Source: Desulfobacteraceae bacterium
GTDB lineage: Bacteria; Desulfobacterota; Desulfobacteria; Desulfobacterales; ETH-SRB1
Assembly: GCA_030638305.1 (NCBI GenBank)
Contig: DAOWEW010000241.1
Coordinates: 1 to 6,718 of the forward strand
Direction of reading: 5' to 3'
Length of the DNA: 6,718 nucleotides
Shown here: positions 1 to 6,135 of the stretch, one piece after another
How the letters are laid out: the number at the start of each line of letters is the position of its first letter
How positions within the stretch are numbered: the first letter of the stretch is position 1
Made by a program: the position numbers and the translations under genes
Notes under the pieces: generated by a model
Database searches by the model: none
What the model saw: the letters and a program-made list of their open reading frames with translations, nothing else
What the model was told of the DNA's origin: nothing

Positions 1-911
1 ATCCTGCCTTCCTTGTTTGAAGCCGGATCCATCGAATTGAGTACTACCAGTTTTGCTCCGGCATCCTTTACAGCCCGGATTATTTCAGGCTTTGGTTCGC
101 ATTTGTGAATTACAACTTTAATCTTGTCTTGTTGAAGTCTTGTCTTCAGATTGGATATATCTTCCTTTGTCCAGTAGAAATCATCTTTTAAGAAATAGCC
201 TGTCACATGGAGGTTCAGGTTGTTTGTCAAGTAGGGAAAGACATCTGTCAGGCCAAATACTTCGAGCGATTCCAGTTCTGCAAATATGTTTTCATATTTA
301 AGCCTGAGCCTGAAAAGCTCTTTTTTGAAAGTAGCCAGGTTTTTGTTAATCATCGCGGCATCTTTTGGGCTGAGGCGTTTCAAATCGCCGGCAATGATGC
401 TGAGCATCTTTGAGGCATTTGAAAGGCTGAGCCAGATATAAGGAGAGATGTTTTGATGCTTTTTACGGAGAGATTTACCTGTTTGTGTGCCCGGCAAAAG
501 AGGGCCGCTATCAGGAACTTCAAGAATGGAAACACCTGTAAGAGCAGGATCAAACGGCATAGATGCATCTATTTCAATAATCCTGATATTCCATTTTCTT
601 GTATAGATATAAAGTGGATCATGTTTCCATACACTCCTGATCGTAATAACCGCATCAGCCCTTGCAGCATAATCTTTAACTTCTTTTTCATGCTTTTTGA
701 AATAGCGTCCAAGTCTTCCCATGGGATATCCGGCCGGACCCAGGTTATTGACTTTTATTGATGTGTCTTTGGTCAGGATACTTGCAAAGGAATAAGTAGA
801 CTGAAGGCAGGTCAGCACAAGCGGGTTCTTTTGAGCTGCATAGCCTGATGTTCCAAAAAGGACAAATATATTAAAAACAAACAAAGAAAGAACAATACCA
901 ACCTGTTTCAA
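1..911 (-). CDS. Divergent ZnuA/TroA-like periplasmic metal-binding protein, 3' end outside window (partial)
   Basis: This frame is open for 303 codons and runs off the window at position 1. It begins with TTG at 911-909, with AAAGGAG placed 7 nt upstream; no ATG fits the signal peptide. Residues 1-25 are a Sec signal (hydrophobic core VLSLFVFNIFVLF, then GYA-A). The fold is recognisable by segments that match the intact binding protein at 3046-3993: the SPYIWLSLSNASKML segment (156-170), the linker helix KRLSPKDAAMINKNLATF, and VKDAGAKLVVLNSMDP near 271-286. At the positions where metal ligands normally sit I read GYPMG (61-65) instead of NPHSY, Tyr158 instead of His, LTDVF (211-215) instead of HxxF, and HKCEP (249-253) instead of the acidic loop. 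It is probably secreted and co-expressed with the importer. It may bind another ligand or metal, or act as a partner protein. Family membership is fairly sure; function is unknown. Confidence 0.8.
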   Translation of the reverse strand, partial: MKQVGIVLSLFVFNIFVLFGTSGYAAQKNPLVLTCLQSTYSFASILTKDTSIKVNNLGPAGYPMGRLGRYFKKHEKEVKDYAARADAVITIRSVWKHDPLYIYTRKWNIRIIEIDASMPFDPALTGVSILEVPDSGPLLPGTQTGKSLRKKHQNISPYIWLSLSNASKMLSIIAGDLKRLSPKDAAMINKNLATFKKELFRLRLKYENIFAELESLEVFGLTDVFPYLTNNLNLHVTGYFLKDDFYWTKEDISNLKTRLQQDKIKVVIHKCEPKPEIIRAVKDAGAKLVVLNSMDPASNKEGR

Positions 912-918
912 TTTATAT

Positions 919-925
919 CTCCTTT
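919..925 (-). promoter_or_regulatory. Ribosome binding site fixing the TTG start of the divergent binding protein
   Basis: The minus strand reads AAAGGAG followed by ATATAAA and then TTG. This strong Shine-Dalgarno match at 7 nt spacing, together with the signal peptide that follows directly, supports the TTG start at 911. The site lies immediately downstream of the CTGAACC repeat array. Confidence 0.75.
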
Positions 926-928
926 CAA

Positions 929-958
929 GGTTCAGGGTTCAGAGGTTCAGGGGTTCAG
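929..958. repeat. Short tandem array, four GGTTCAG units (CTGAACC on the coding strand)
   Basis: On the plus strand GGTTCAG occurs at 929-935, 936-942, 944-950 and 952-958, with single-base spacers before the last two, and a further partial GGTT at 960-963. The array straddles the end of the small secreted protein gene. One unit supplies its TGA stop (941-939), and the upstream units encode its last residues, PEPLNL. It ends a few bases before the ribosome binding site of the next gene. It may be a slippage-prone microsatellite. Confidence 0.85.
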
Positions 959-1304
959 GGGTTGCCGGTTGTCGAATTTCAGCCTGGTCAACCGCGAGAT
1001 CGAACTCTGCATTATGACCTTCCGATGCGTTGAGAACTATTCTCAAGGTCGTGCACGTCGGTAATTTAAAAGAGAATGTGCCTTTTTTATCGGTTGTACC
1101 GGACATGATTAACTTTTCGTGGTTATCAAAGACTTGTATTTGAGCATTAACAACTTTGTTTCCGTCTGAAAAGTAGCTTTCGGTATACACTGTATCTTTT
1201 TCTACCCAGGCAAATACATGCACCTTGTGACCCCAGGCCGAACTTGCCGTTAACAGACAAACAACTAAAACAATTCCTACAAAAAACAATCTTTCAATCT
1301 TCAT
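939..1304 (-). CDS. Small secreted protein with predicted mature N-terminal His (paralogue of the gene at 6136-6456)
   Basis: This is a 121-aa product. I chose the ATG at 1304 because GAGGAG sits 6 nt upstream and the signal peptide starts cleanly there (MKIERLFF); an ATG 24 nt earlier lacks these. Residues 1-25 form a Sec signal ending SAWG, so the mature protein should start HKVHVF. The remainder is predicted beta-rich: a VYTESYFSDG strand, a NAQIQVFD strand, GTFSFK, and RIVLNASEGH with His87. This layout resembles the small periplasmic proteins found with nickel/cobalt transporters (NikK/NikL or DUF4198-like), and in general an Ig-like or carboxypeptidase-regulatory fold; that comparison is from memory. 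It lies 89 nt after the permease and 27 nt before the divergent binding protein. A periplasmic metal-binding or chaperone role is inferred. The last residues PEPLNL are encoded by a tandem repeat and may not be functional. Confidence 0.8.
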   Translation of the reverse strand: MKIERLFFVGIVLVVCLLTASSAWGHKVHVFAWVEKDTVYTESYFSDGNKVVNAQIQVFDNHEKLIMSGTTDKKGTFSFKLPTCTTLRIVLNASEGHNAEFDLAVDQAEIRQPATPEPLNL

Positions 1305-1310
1305 GATATT

Positions 1311-1316
1311 CTCCTC
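1311..1316 (-). promoter_or_regulatory. Ribosome binding site fixing the ATG at 1304
   Basis: The minus strand has GAGGAG, then AATATC, then ATG. The 6-nt spacing decides in favour of the internal ATG at 1304 over the in-frame ATG at 1328, whose upstream sequence has no comparable motif. Confidence 0.75.
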
Positions 1317-1393
1317 AAGATTTTTCAAAAGGAAACACTTTGAAATCCCAGTTCCTGACCACTCAAGCTGAATCGTATTTTTCCAGGCACTGG

Positions 1394-2281
1394 CTATGCC
1401 TGTCTCAACCGCTTTATTGCAGTTGTGGCAGCAAAGAAAAAGGCTGCAACCAGTATAATGGCTCCACCTGATGGAACCGGTATTTCCAATTCCATCGGGA
1501 CAACAATTCCTATAACACAGCTCAATGTGGAAAAGGCAGCGCTATAGAAGAAAAAACTTCTCATTGACCTGCTCAAGTTGCGGGCTGAGGCCGCGGGTAT
1601 GACAAGCAGCGCTTCCACCAGGATAGCTCCGATAATTTTGACTGATGCTACAGTGATTATGGTAACCATGAGGATAAAGAGATAGTCGAGAAAGATTACC
1701 TTTATCCCTCGCACGCGGGCAAGATTGGGATTAAAACTGGAAAGAACCATCCGGTTATAAAAGTGCAGCCCAAAGAATATGCAGATAAAAGAAATTACAA
1801 ACAGAACATTCAGATCAAGCTCGTTTACAGTGAGGATCGAGCCAAAAAGGACATTATCCAGGACGTGAACATTTACCTTGGCAGTCACATAGAGCAGGAT
1901 ACAGGCACCTATTGCCAATGAGATACAAAGAAATACGGCAATCAGAGTGTCAGTAGTCATCTTTGTTCTATTTTTGGTAAATACCATAGCCATTCCAAAA
2001 ATGATGCAGAAGCTGAACAATGAAACATATGGAGATGTATATGGCTCTCCCAGCATGATTCCGATAGCAACACCTGTAAGCGCTGCATTTCCGATCGCCT
2101 GGGAAAAGAAAGCAAGTCTTTTTGTAACAACCAGTGTGCCGATACCGCCGAGCACCGGCCCCAGCACAATGGCAGCTACAAGAGAATTGAACACAAATGC
2201 GTATTTGAGCGACTCCGGCAGCCAGCCTGACTCTGCCAGGCTCTGCACAACCGGCATTATAGAATTGTAGATACTAACCAC
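1394..2281 (-). CDS. Metal ABC transporter permease, ABC-3 (ZnuB/TroC) family
   Basis: This 295-aa integral membrane protein should form the inner-membrane channel of the importer encoded with the binding protein and ATPase just upstream. I count about eight hydrophobic helices, starting near YAFVFNSLVAAIVLGPVLGG (residues 27-46). The family hallmark is near the C-terminal half: the RGIKVIFLDYL segment followed by KIIGAILVEALLVIPAASAR. Length is normal for ZnuB-type permeases. The listed start is GTG at 2281, 32 nt after the ATPase stop, but it has no well-spaced Shine-Dalgarno: AAGGTGG overlaps the GTG itself. ATG at 2257 (codon 9) is the alternative, although AAGGTGG is about 20 nt from it. 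Coupling to the ATPase gene probably drives translation. Family call is firm; the metal transported cannot be read from this subunit. Confidence 0.93.
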   Translation of the reverse strand: MVSIYNSIMPVVQSLAESGWLPESLKYAFVFNSLVAAIVLGPVLGGIGTLVVTKRLAFFSQAIGNAALTGVAIGIMLGEPYTSPYVSLFSFCIIFGMAMVFTKNRTKMTTDTLIAVFLCISLAIGACILLYVTAKVNVHVLDNVLFGSILTVNELDLNVLFVISFICIFFGLHFYNRMVLSSFNPNLARVRGIKVIFLDYLFILMVTIITVASVKIIGAILVEALLVIPAASARNLSRSMRSFFFYSAAFSTLSCVIGIVVPMELEIPVPSGGAIILVAAFFFAATTAIKRLRQA

Positions 2282-2313
2282 CTTTTTTGATTCTTTTTTA
2301 TGAATTCCAGTCT

Positions 2314-3042
2314 TCAGATAGAGCTGGTCGCACTAAAGGCCTGAAAGACTCTTTCCGTAGTCAGGACTTCATTCGGACTTCCTGAGAAAAGTACCTGTTT
2401 ATGAATACACGTAACAGCATCGGACATCTGTCTGACCTGCTTCAAGTCGTGATTTATCCAGATCATAGTAACTTTCTGTTTTTTCAAAACAAGGATGATT
2501 TCCTCAATGACCCTTGCTCCGACACTGTCTATCCCGACTCCGGGTTCATCAAGAATCAAGAGGTTTGGAAACGGAATCAAAGCCTGGGCAAATAAAACCC
2601 GTTGCATCTCACCTCCTGATAACTCTCCCAGTCTCCGCTCTCCTCTGGTATCCATACTGACCAGCCGAAGGGCATTGTTTATGATATCTTTATATTTTTT
2701 TCCTGTACGAATAAATGCAGGCATATTCTGGCAAATCATTGTCATGAAGTTGTTTACCGTAATCGGAAGTGTCCGATCAAAATCAAGCATCTGGGGTACA
2801 TATCCGATCGTTGTTCCATCTGTCCAATTGATCGCGATGCGGCCGGTATGAGGCATTTGCCCGAGCAGTGAAAGGATAAGGCTGGTTTTTCCTCCGCCGT
2901 TCGGCCCGATAAGGCAATGTATTTCTCCTGCCTTCACGGTAAAGCTTACATTTTGCAGGATAGTGATATTGCTCAGGCAGAGACCGACCATATCAAAACA
3001 TATAGACGGACCGCGAGGCTGATCCTCATTTTTTGTAAGCAT
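2314..3042 (-). CDS. Metal ABC transporter ATP-binding protein (ZnuC/TroB-like)
   Basis: This 242-aa cytoplasmic ATPase powers the adjacent permease. All nucleotide-binding motifs are intact: Walker A GPNGGGKT (46-53), Q-loop Gln84 in YVPQ, signature LSGGE (141-145), Walker B LLILDEP (161-167) with Glu166, and the switch histidine His198 in WINHD. The sequence after the Q-loop (FDRTLPITV) is typical of the zinc/manganese/iron class, where the motif FPITV or similar is common. The ATG at 3042 lies 3 nt after the stop of the binding protein gene, and the SD-like AGAGA falls inside that gene's last codons, so translation is probably coupled. An N-terminal extension of about 12 residues before the first beta strand is slightly long but unremarkable. 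I have not given it a zinc-specific symbol because the metal is unproven. Confidence 0.94.
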   Translation of the reverse strand: MLTKNEDQPRGPSICFDMVGLCLSNITILQNVSFTVKAGEIHCLIGPNGGGKTSLILSLLGQMPHTGRIAINWTDGTTIGYVPQMLDFDRTLPITVNNFMTMICQNMPAFIRTGKKYKDIINNALRLVSMDTRGERRLGELSGGEMQRVLFAQALIPFPNLLILDEPGVGIDSVGARVIEEIILVLKKQKVTMIWINHDLKQVRQMSDAVTCIHKQVLFSGSPNEVLTTERVFQAFSATSSI

Positions 3043-3045
3043 TTC

Positions 3046-3993
3046 TCACATCTCTTTCTTTTTTCCAGCCGTATCCCCGGCATCAAGTTGCCTGCAAGCC
3101 TCCATCAAGGCAATGGTCAAAATGTCAAGGTTGAATTTCATCTCTTCTTCAAATTTTTCGATGGTATAATCCCCTCCGGTGATATGAGAAAATGAGTAAA
3201 GCCTTACACCGGTAGCTTCCTTGATTGTGTCCACATATTTATCAGGAAAGTGCATCTCAGAAAAAACTACATCCACGCCTGATTCCTCAATGAGATCAAT
3301 AGTAGTCCGCAACTGACTGGCAGTCGGTTTTAATCCGTGTCCCGGTTCTATTACTGCTGTAACTTCCAGGCCGAATTCCTGCAAAAGGTAGCTGTAGCCG
3401 CCATGAATAGTGGCACAGCGAAAATCAATATCAGGAATATCAACCACCCTTTTCATATACTCAGCTTTCATCCGGCGCAGCTTTAATGCATAGTTGCGGG
3501 TATTTTCCCGATAGGTTTGAGCGTTTTCCGGATCAAGCTTTGTCAATTCGTCGCAAATATTATATATTTGTTGTATTGAGGTGGTTATGGAAACAAAAGT
3601 GTGAGAATCGACTATCCTGTCTGCGGGATCCGTTCCTGGTATGGGAATGAGGGCAACCGCCTTATTTGCGTAGATAATATCAAGTTTGTCCTTCATCCTG
3701 GCGGCCTCAATAATCTCAAAGACAAATTCATCGTGACCCACTCCGTTTATCACGATTGCATCCATTTTCATTACCTTTTTTATGTCATTCGGCTTAGGCT
3801 CGTAGCTGTGAGGGTTGAATCCGGCCCCTATCAGCGGCATCACATCTGCCTTATCGCCCACTATATTTTTCACAAAGCTGTAATATGGATGCAAAGTAAT
3901 TCCTATACAGATTTTTTTCCCCGCAATTGCAGGATTAGTTCCACCTGAAATTATAGCGAGCATTAATAACATGATTAACAATAGTCTTTGCAT
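3046..3993 (-). CDS. Metal ABC transporter periplasmic substrate-binding protein (ZnuA/TroA family)
   Basis: This 315-aa protein captures a divalent metal in the periplasm and delivers it to the permease. Residues 1-24 are a Sec signal ending in AIA with no lipobox Cys. Likely ligands are His62 in NPHSYEPKP, His131 in VDSHTF and His197 in IHGGYSYL. A fourth could be Glu246 in FSEMH, or a residue of SHITGGDY (His270 or Asp275). The region between His62 and His131 lacks the long His/Asp-rich loop of classical high-affinity ZnuA, so zinc, manganese or iron all remain possible. The long connecting helix (LDPENAQTYRENTRNYALKL) is typical of the family. The ATG at 3993 has AAAGGA 7 nt upstream. The gene starts 18 nt after the membrane-anchored protein gene and ends 3 nt before the ATPase. 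The last residues are a basic GKKKEM tail. Confidence 0.93.
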   Translation of the reverse strand: MQRLLLIMLLMLAIISGGTNPAIAGKKICIGITLHPYYSFVKNIVGDKADVMPLIGAGFNPHSYEPKPNDIKKVMKMDAIVINGVGHDEFVFEIIEAARMKDKLDIIYANKAVALIPIPGTDPADRIVDSHTFVSITTSIQQIYNICDELTKLDPENAQTYRENTRNYALKLRRMKAEYMKRVVDIPDIDFRCATIHGGYSYLLQEFGLEVTAVIEPGHGLKPTASQLRTTIDLIEESGVDVVFSEMHFPDKYVDTIKEATGVRLYSFSHITGGDYTIEKFEEEMKFNLDILTIALMEACRQLDAGDTAGKKKEM

Positions 3994-4000
3994 AGTTCCA

Positions 4001-4006
4001 TCCTTT
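4001..4006 (-). promoter_or_regulatory. Ribosome binding site of the ZnuA-like gene
   Basis: The minus strand reads AAAGGA, then TGGAACT, then ATG at 3993. This is the cleanest ribosome binding site within the transporter block. It lies in the 18-nt gap after the preceding gene, suggesting that the binding protein can be translated more strongly than its coupled neighbours. Confidence 0.65.
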
Positions 4007-4011
4007 ATTCT

Positions 4012-4659
4012 CTATCCTTTTATTCGTTTCATCTCATCGTCACCTGTATACGGAATAACCTCTTTCCATCCCATTATTGCCAGACTGCGCACGCTCAACC
4101 TTTCCGGGAAACCTACAGCGGTTTCATCAGAATACCATATCTTAAATGGCCCCTCATCATGTTCCGGTTCCCCGATCTGGTAGTCTCCTTCTGTGCTGTG
4201 GTCATGCAGAAGAACAAGCAAAAAAGAGCCCGAAATGTCAGAACCCGAGATATCAGAAATGGACGGTTTTCCAAGATACGCTGTTGCATGTATCATATCT
4301 GCGTTTAATATTTTTTGTGTCCAGATAAGCTTTCCACTCATGATCCATGCACGATCATGAGCAAATGGAGGCATAAATTGTTCTTGCAGATCTCTTACCG
4401 AGGGCCACGTTCCCTCATTATTGTCGTGGCCGGCATCAATCTCCATGGCCGCTGTATAAAGGGCGAGAAACGTCCCCTGCTCGAAATTGTTAAGATCTTT
4501 GTACCCACTTATCTGGTACTCGAACAAAACTTTTTCAGGTTCAACTCTGGTTCTGTGCATAATGCAGATTCCTGCCACTGCAATAACTACAGCAACAATC
4601 AAAACAAAATACAGACCCTCACGACTTGTACCTGCCGGTTTTACGATTTGTGTATGCAT
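4012..4659 (-). CDS. Single-pass membrane-anchored protein with His-rich outer domain, unknown function
   Basis: This 215-aa protein has a short cytoplasmic N-terminus, one membrane helix at about residues 16-34 (LYFVLIVAVVIAVAGICIM), then a periplasmic domain of about 180 residues. Basic residues follow the helix as well as precede it, so orientation is inferred from context. The outer domain is rich in His and acidic residues: GHDNNE (77-82), AHD (100-102), IHA (123-125), LHDHS (151-155) and EHDEG (166-170). It also has a PFKIWYS strand near 171-177 and GWKEVIPYTGDDE near the end. A short duplication, DISGS twice, lies at 136-145. Length and context recall proteins annotated DUF6162 beside metal ABC transporters, but I cannot confirm this. 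The start is 1 nt after the upstream ATPase stop and lacks a Shine-Dalgarno, so it should depend on coupling. A metal-sensing or delivery role beside the binding protein is inferred only. Confidence 0.8.
   Translation of the reverse strand: MHTQIVKPAGTSREGLYFVLIVAVVIAVAGICIMHRTRVEPEKVLFEYQISGYKDLNNFEQGTFLALYTAAMEIDAGHDNNEGTWPSVRDLQEQFMPPFAHDRAWIMSGKLIWTQKILNADMIHATAYLGKPSISDISGSDISGSFLLVLLHDHSTEGDYQIGEPEHDEGPFKIWYSDETAVGFPERLSVRSLAIMGWKEVIPYTGDDEMKRIKG
4225..4254 (-). repeat. In-frame 15-bp tandem duplication encoding DISGS-DISGS
   Basis: Two adjacent 15-bp units differ at 3 of 15 positions, all synonymous, so both encode Asp-Ile-Ser-Gly-Ser. Synonymous drift suggests an old duplication retained under selection or tolerated in a surface loop of the membrane-anchored protein. 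Confidence 0.6.
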
Positions 4660-4660
4660 A

Positions 4661-6133
4661 TCAGAATCGAAGAATATTGCGGATTGATTTTAATAAGTCT
4701 TCATAGAGATGTTTGATTCCATCAGCATGACTCTTATTTTTGAGTCCCTTTTCCAGTGAGGTTAAAAGTGTTTGTATCTCCTCTTTTTTCGCCAAACGCA
4801 TCGCTACCTCAAGATACTGCAGTTCTCTGCGTGAGTTTGTTGCCATCGCAGACGATTTTTTGCCTTCCAGTAATTTTGTACTCCGGGAAAGATATATCTG
4901 CTCAATCTCAGGGTAGGTATAATAGAGAATGAGAAATCGGATGAATATCTCACTCATTTCTCTGTTATGCTCTGAATTCATCTGATACCAGTAACGGAAG
5001 TTGGTTGCAGAAAGCCGATATAGCGTCAATTCATCCCCCTTACAGGGAAAACGGGTTGATTCCTCTATCTTTTTGACAAAACCGGTTGTTTCGAGTCTTT
5101 GCAGGTGGGCTGTCACTTCATCGGTCGGCATATGAATATTTCGGCTAACTTCCTCAGGTCCAAGGAATTCATGTCCCTCTGCAAAAGCCACCAGGACTTT
5201 TTCTTCCTGGGCAGTCAACTGAGCCATGCATGATTGGAAATAGGGTGTTAAATCCTCCAGCAAACTGAAAAAACCGGTTTCTACGTTTGTTATATTTGCA
5301 TCGGAATTCCGGATAAGAATGTAGAGCATTATCAGCAAGCGGGGATTTCCTCCCGCAAGTGTGTATATCGCTTGAGCCCTGTTGGTTCTTGTCTTAAGTT
5401 CCTTTGCAAGCGCGGTGCGTCCTTCCTCAGCGGCACACTTTATCAGCAGTTCAGTTGATTCCTCAAGAGTCAACTCATCAATTACGTCGACCCGGAAGAG
5501 CTTGTAGAGAGGATGATCTTCGTCTGTTGTCTGTTTAAAAAAGGTGGCTGAGGTGGCAATCAAATAGAATATATCTTCATTCATCAAAAGATCGGCCAGC
5601 CATTTTTCGTCCGGAAGCCTTTTTGTTATACGATCTCCGATCACTCGATCTGCATTTTCCAGTAATATCAAAATTTTTCTCTGGTTTTTCTCCGTCCAGT
5701 CAATCAGAAATGACCTGATCTGATTTGCGGCCTCCCGGTTACTTGATTCTCCATCCGTAACCTCAAGTATTTCCCTGAATTTCAGGGCATCATCAGATAA
5801 TCCCTCATCTTCCAGTTCTTCACCGGAAAGCCTTGTCACCTTTTCCATGAAGTCTCTAAGCGTAATAATCCCTGCTGCCTCCTCAGGAAAAGAGACAGGC
5901 AGCCATTTTGCCATTAAGCGTGAGGAGTTTTTTATCTTGTGGAGAAGTAATGCAATGATGTGACTCTTCCCGATACCCCGAGGACCGATCAAAAGCTGAT
6001 GCTCAGGTTGTCGAGATTCTTGTTCAATGCCGGCAATCAGGGCTGACAAGAGCTTGTCACGACCAGTTGCCGTTCTTTCCAAAAAACCGGGGTCCTGCCT
6101 TGATGGTGTATAGGGATGGTATATTGTTTTCAC
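4661..6133 (-). CDS. AAA-type ATPase with C-terminal winged-helix region, unknown role in metal transport locus
   Basis: This is a 490-aa soluble protein. The N-terminus (TGRDKLLSALIAGIEQ) and Walker A GPRGIGKS (50-57) resemble archaeal-type/ORC-like P-loop ATPases. Walker B is ILILLEN (154-160), which ends Glu-Asn, with Asp162 after it, rather than the usual Asp-Glu. Sensor 1 is likely LIATSAT (191-197), and GGNPR (261-265) matches the lid/sensor 2 region of the AAA ATPase family that also includes STAND-like proteins. Residues about 305-382 read as a winged helix (LTAQEEKVLVAFAEG, then EEVSRNIHMPTDEVTAHLQRLETTGFV). The last 100 residues are helical and charged. The start is GTG at 6133, 2 nt after the preceding stop, with GGAG 5 nt upstream. 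It has no membrane segment. It could be an ATP-dependent regulator or a remodelling partner of the anchored protein encoded 1 nt downstream. ATPase call is firm; role is unknown. Confidence 0.88.
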   Translation of the reverse strand: MKTIYHPYTPSRQDPGFLERTATGRDKLLSALIAGIEQESRQPEHQLLIGPRGIGKSHIIALLLHKIKNSSRLMAKWLPVSFPEEAAGIITLRDFMEKVTRLSGEELEDEGLSDDALKFREILEVTDGESSNREAANQIRSFLIDWTEKNQRKILILLENADRVIGDRITKRLPDEKWLADLLMNEDIFYLIATSATFFKQTTDEDHPLYKLFRVDVIDELTLEESTELLIKCAAEEGRTALAKELKTRTNRAQAIYTLAGGNPRLLIMLYILIRNSDANITNVETGFFSLLEDLTPYFQSCMAQLTAQEEKVLVAFAEGHEFLGPEEVSRNIHMPTDEVTAHLQRLETTGFVKKIEESTRFPCKGDELTLYRLSATNFRYWYQMNSEHNREMSEIFIRFLILYYTYPEIEQIYLSRSTKLLEGKKSSAMATNSRRELQYLEVAMRLAKKEEIQTLLTSLEKGLKNKSHADGIKHLYEDLLKSIRNILRF

Positions 6134-6135
6134 TA

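Noticed and set aside
453..761. Plus-strand open frame of 102 codons
   Set aside because: It is antisense to the divergent binding protein gene, has no ribosome binding site of note and encodes no recognisable motif.
1384..1402. CAGGCA / TGCCTG inverted repeat at the permease stop, as a terminator
   Set aside because: The stem is only 6 bp with a 7-nt loop, and no U-tract follows on the minus strand (it reads GAAAAATA).
1957..2169. Second minus-strand frame of 70 codons inside the permease gene
   Set aside because: It lies wholly within the permease gene in another frame and has no independent support.
1947..2270. Plus-strand open frame of 107 codons antisense to the permease
   Set aside because: The opposite strand carries a clear ABC-3 permease; the antisense product has no family signature.
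4315..4716. Plus-strand open frame of 133 codons across the ATPase and anchored-protein junction
   Set aside because: It is antisense to two supported genes and reads as an unpatterned Cys/His/Ile-rich product without a ribosome binding site.
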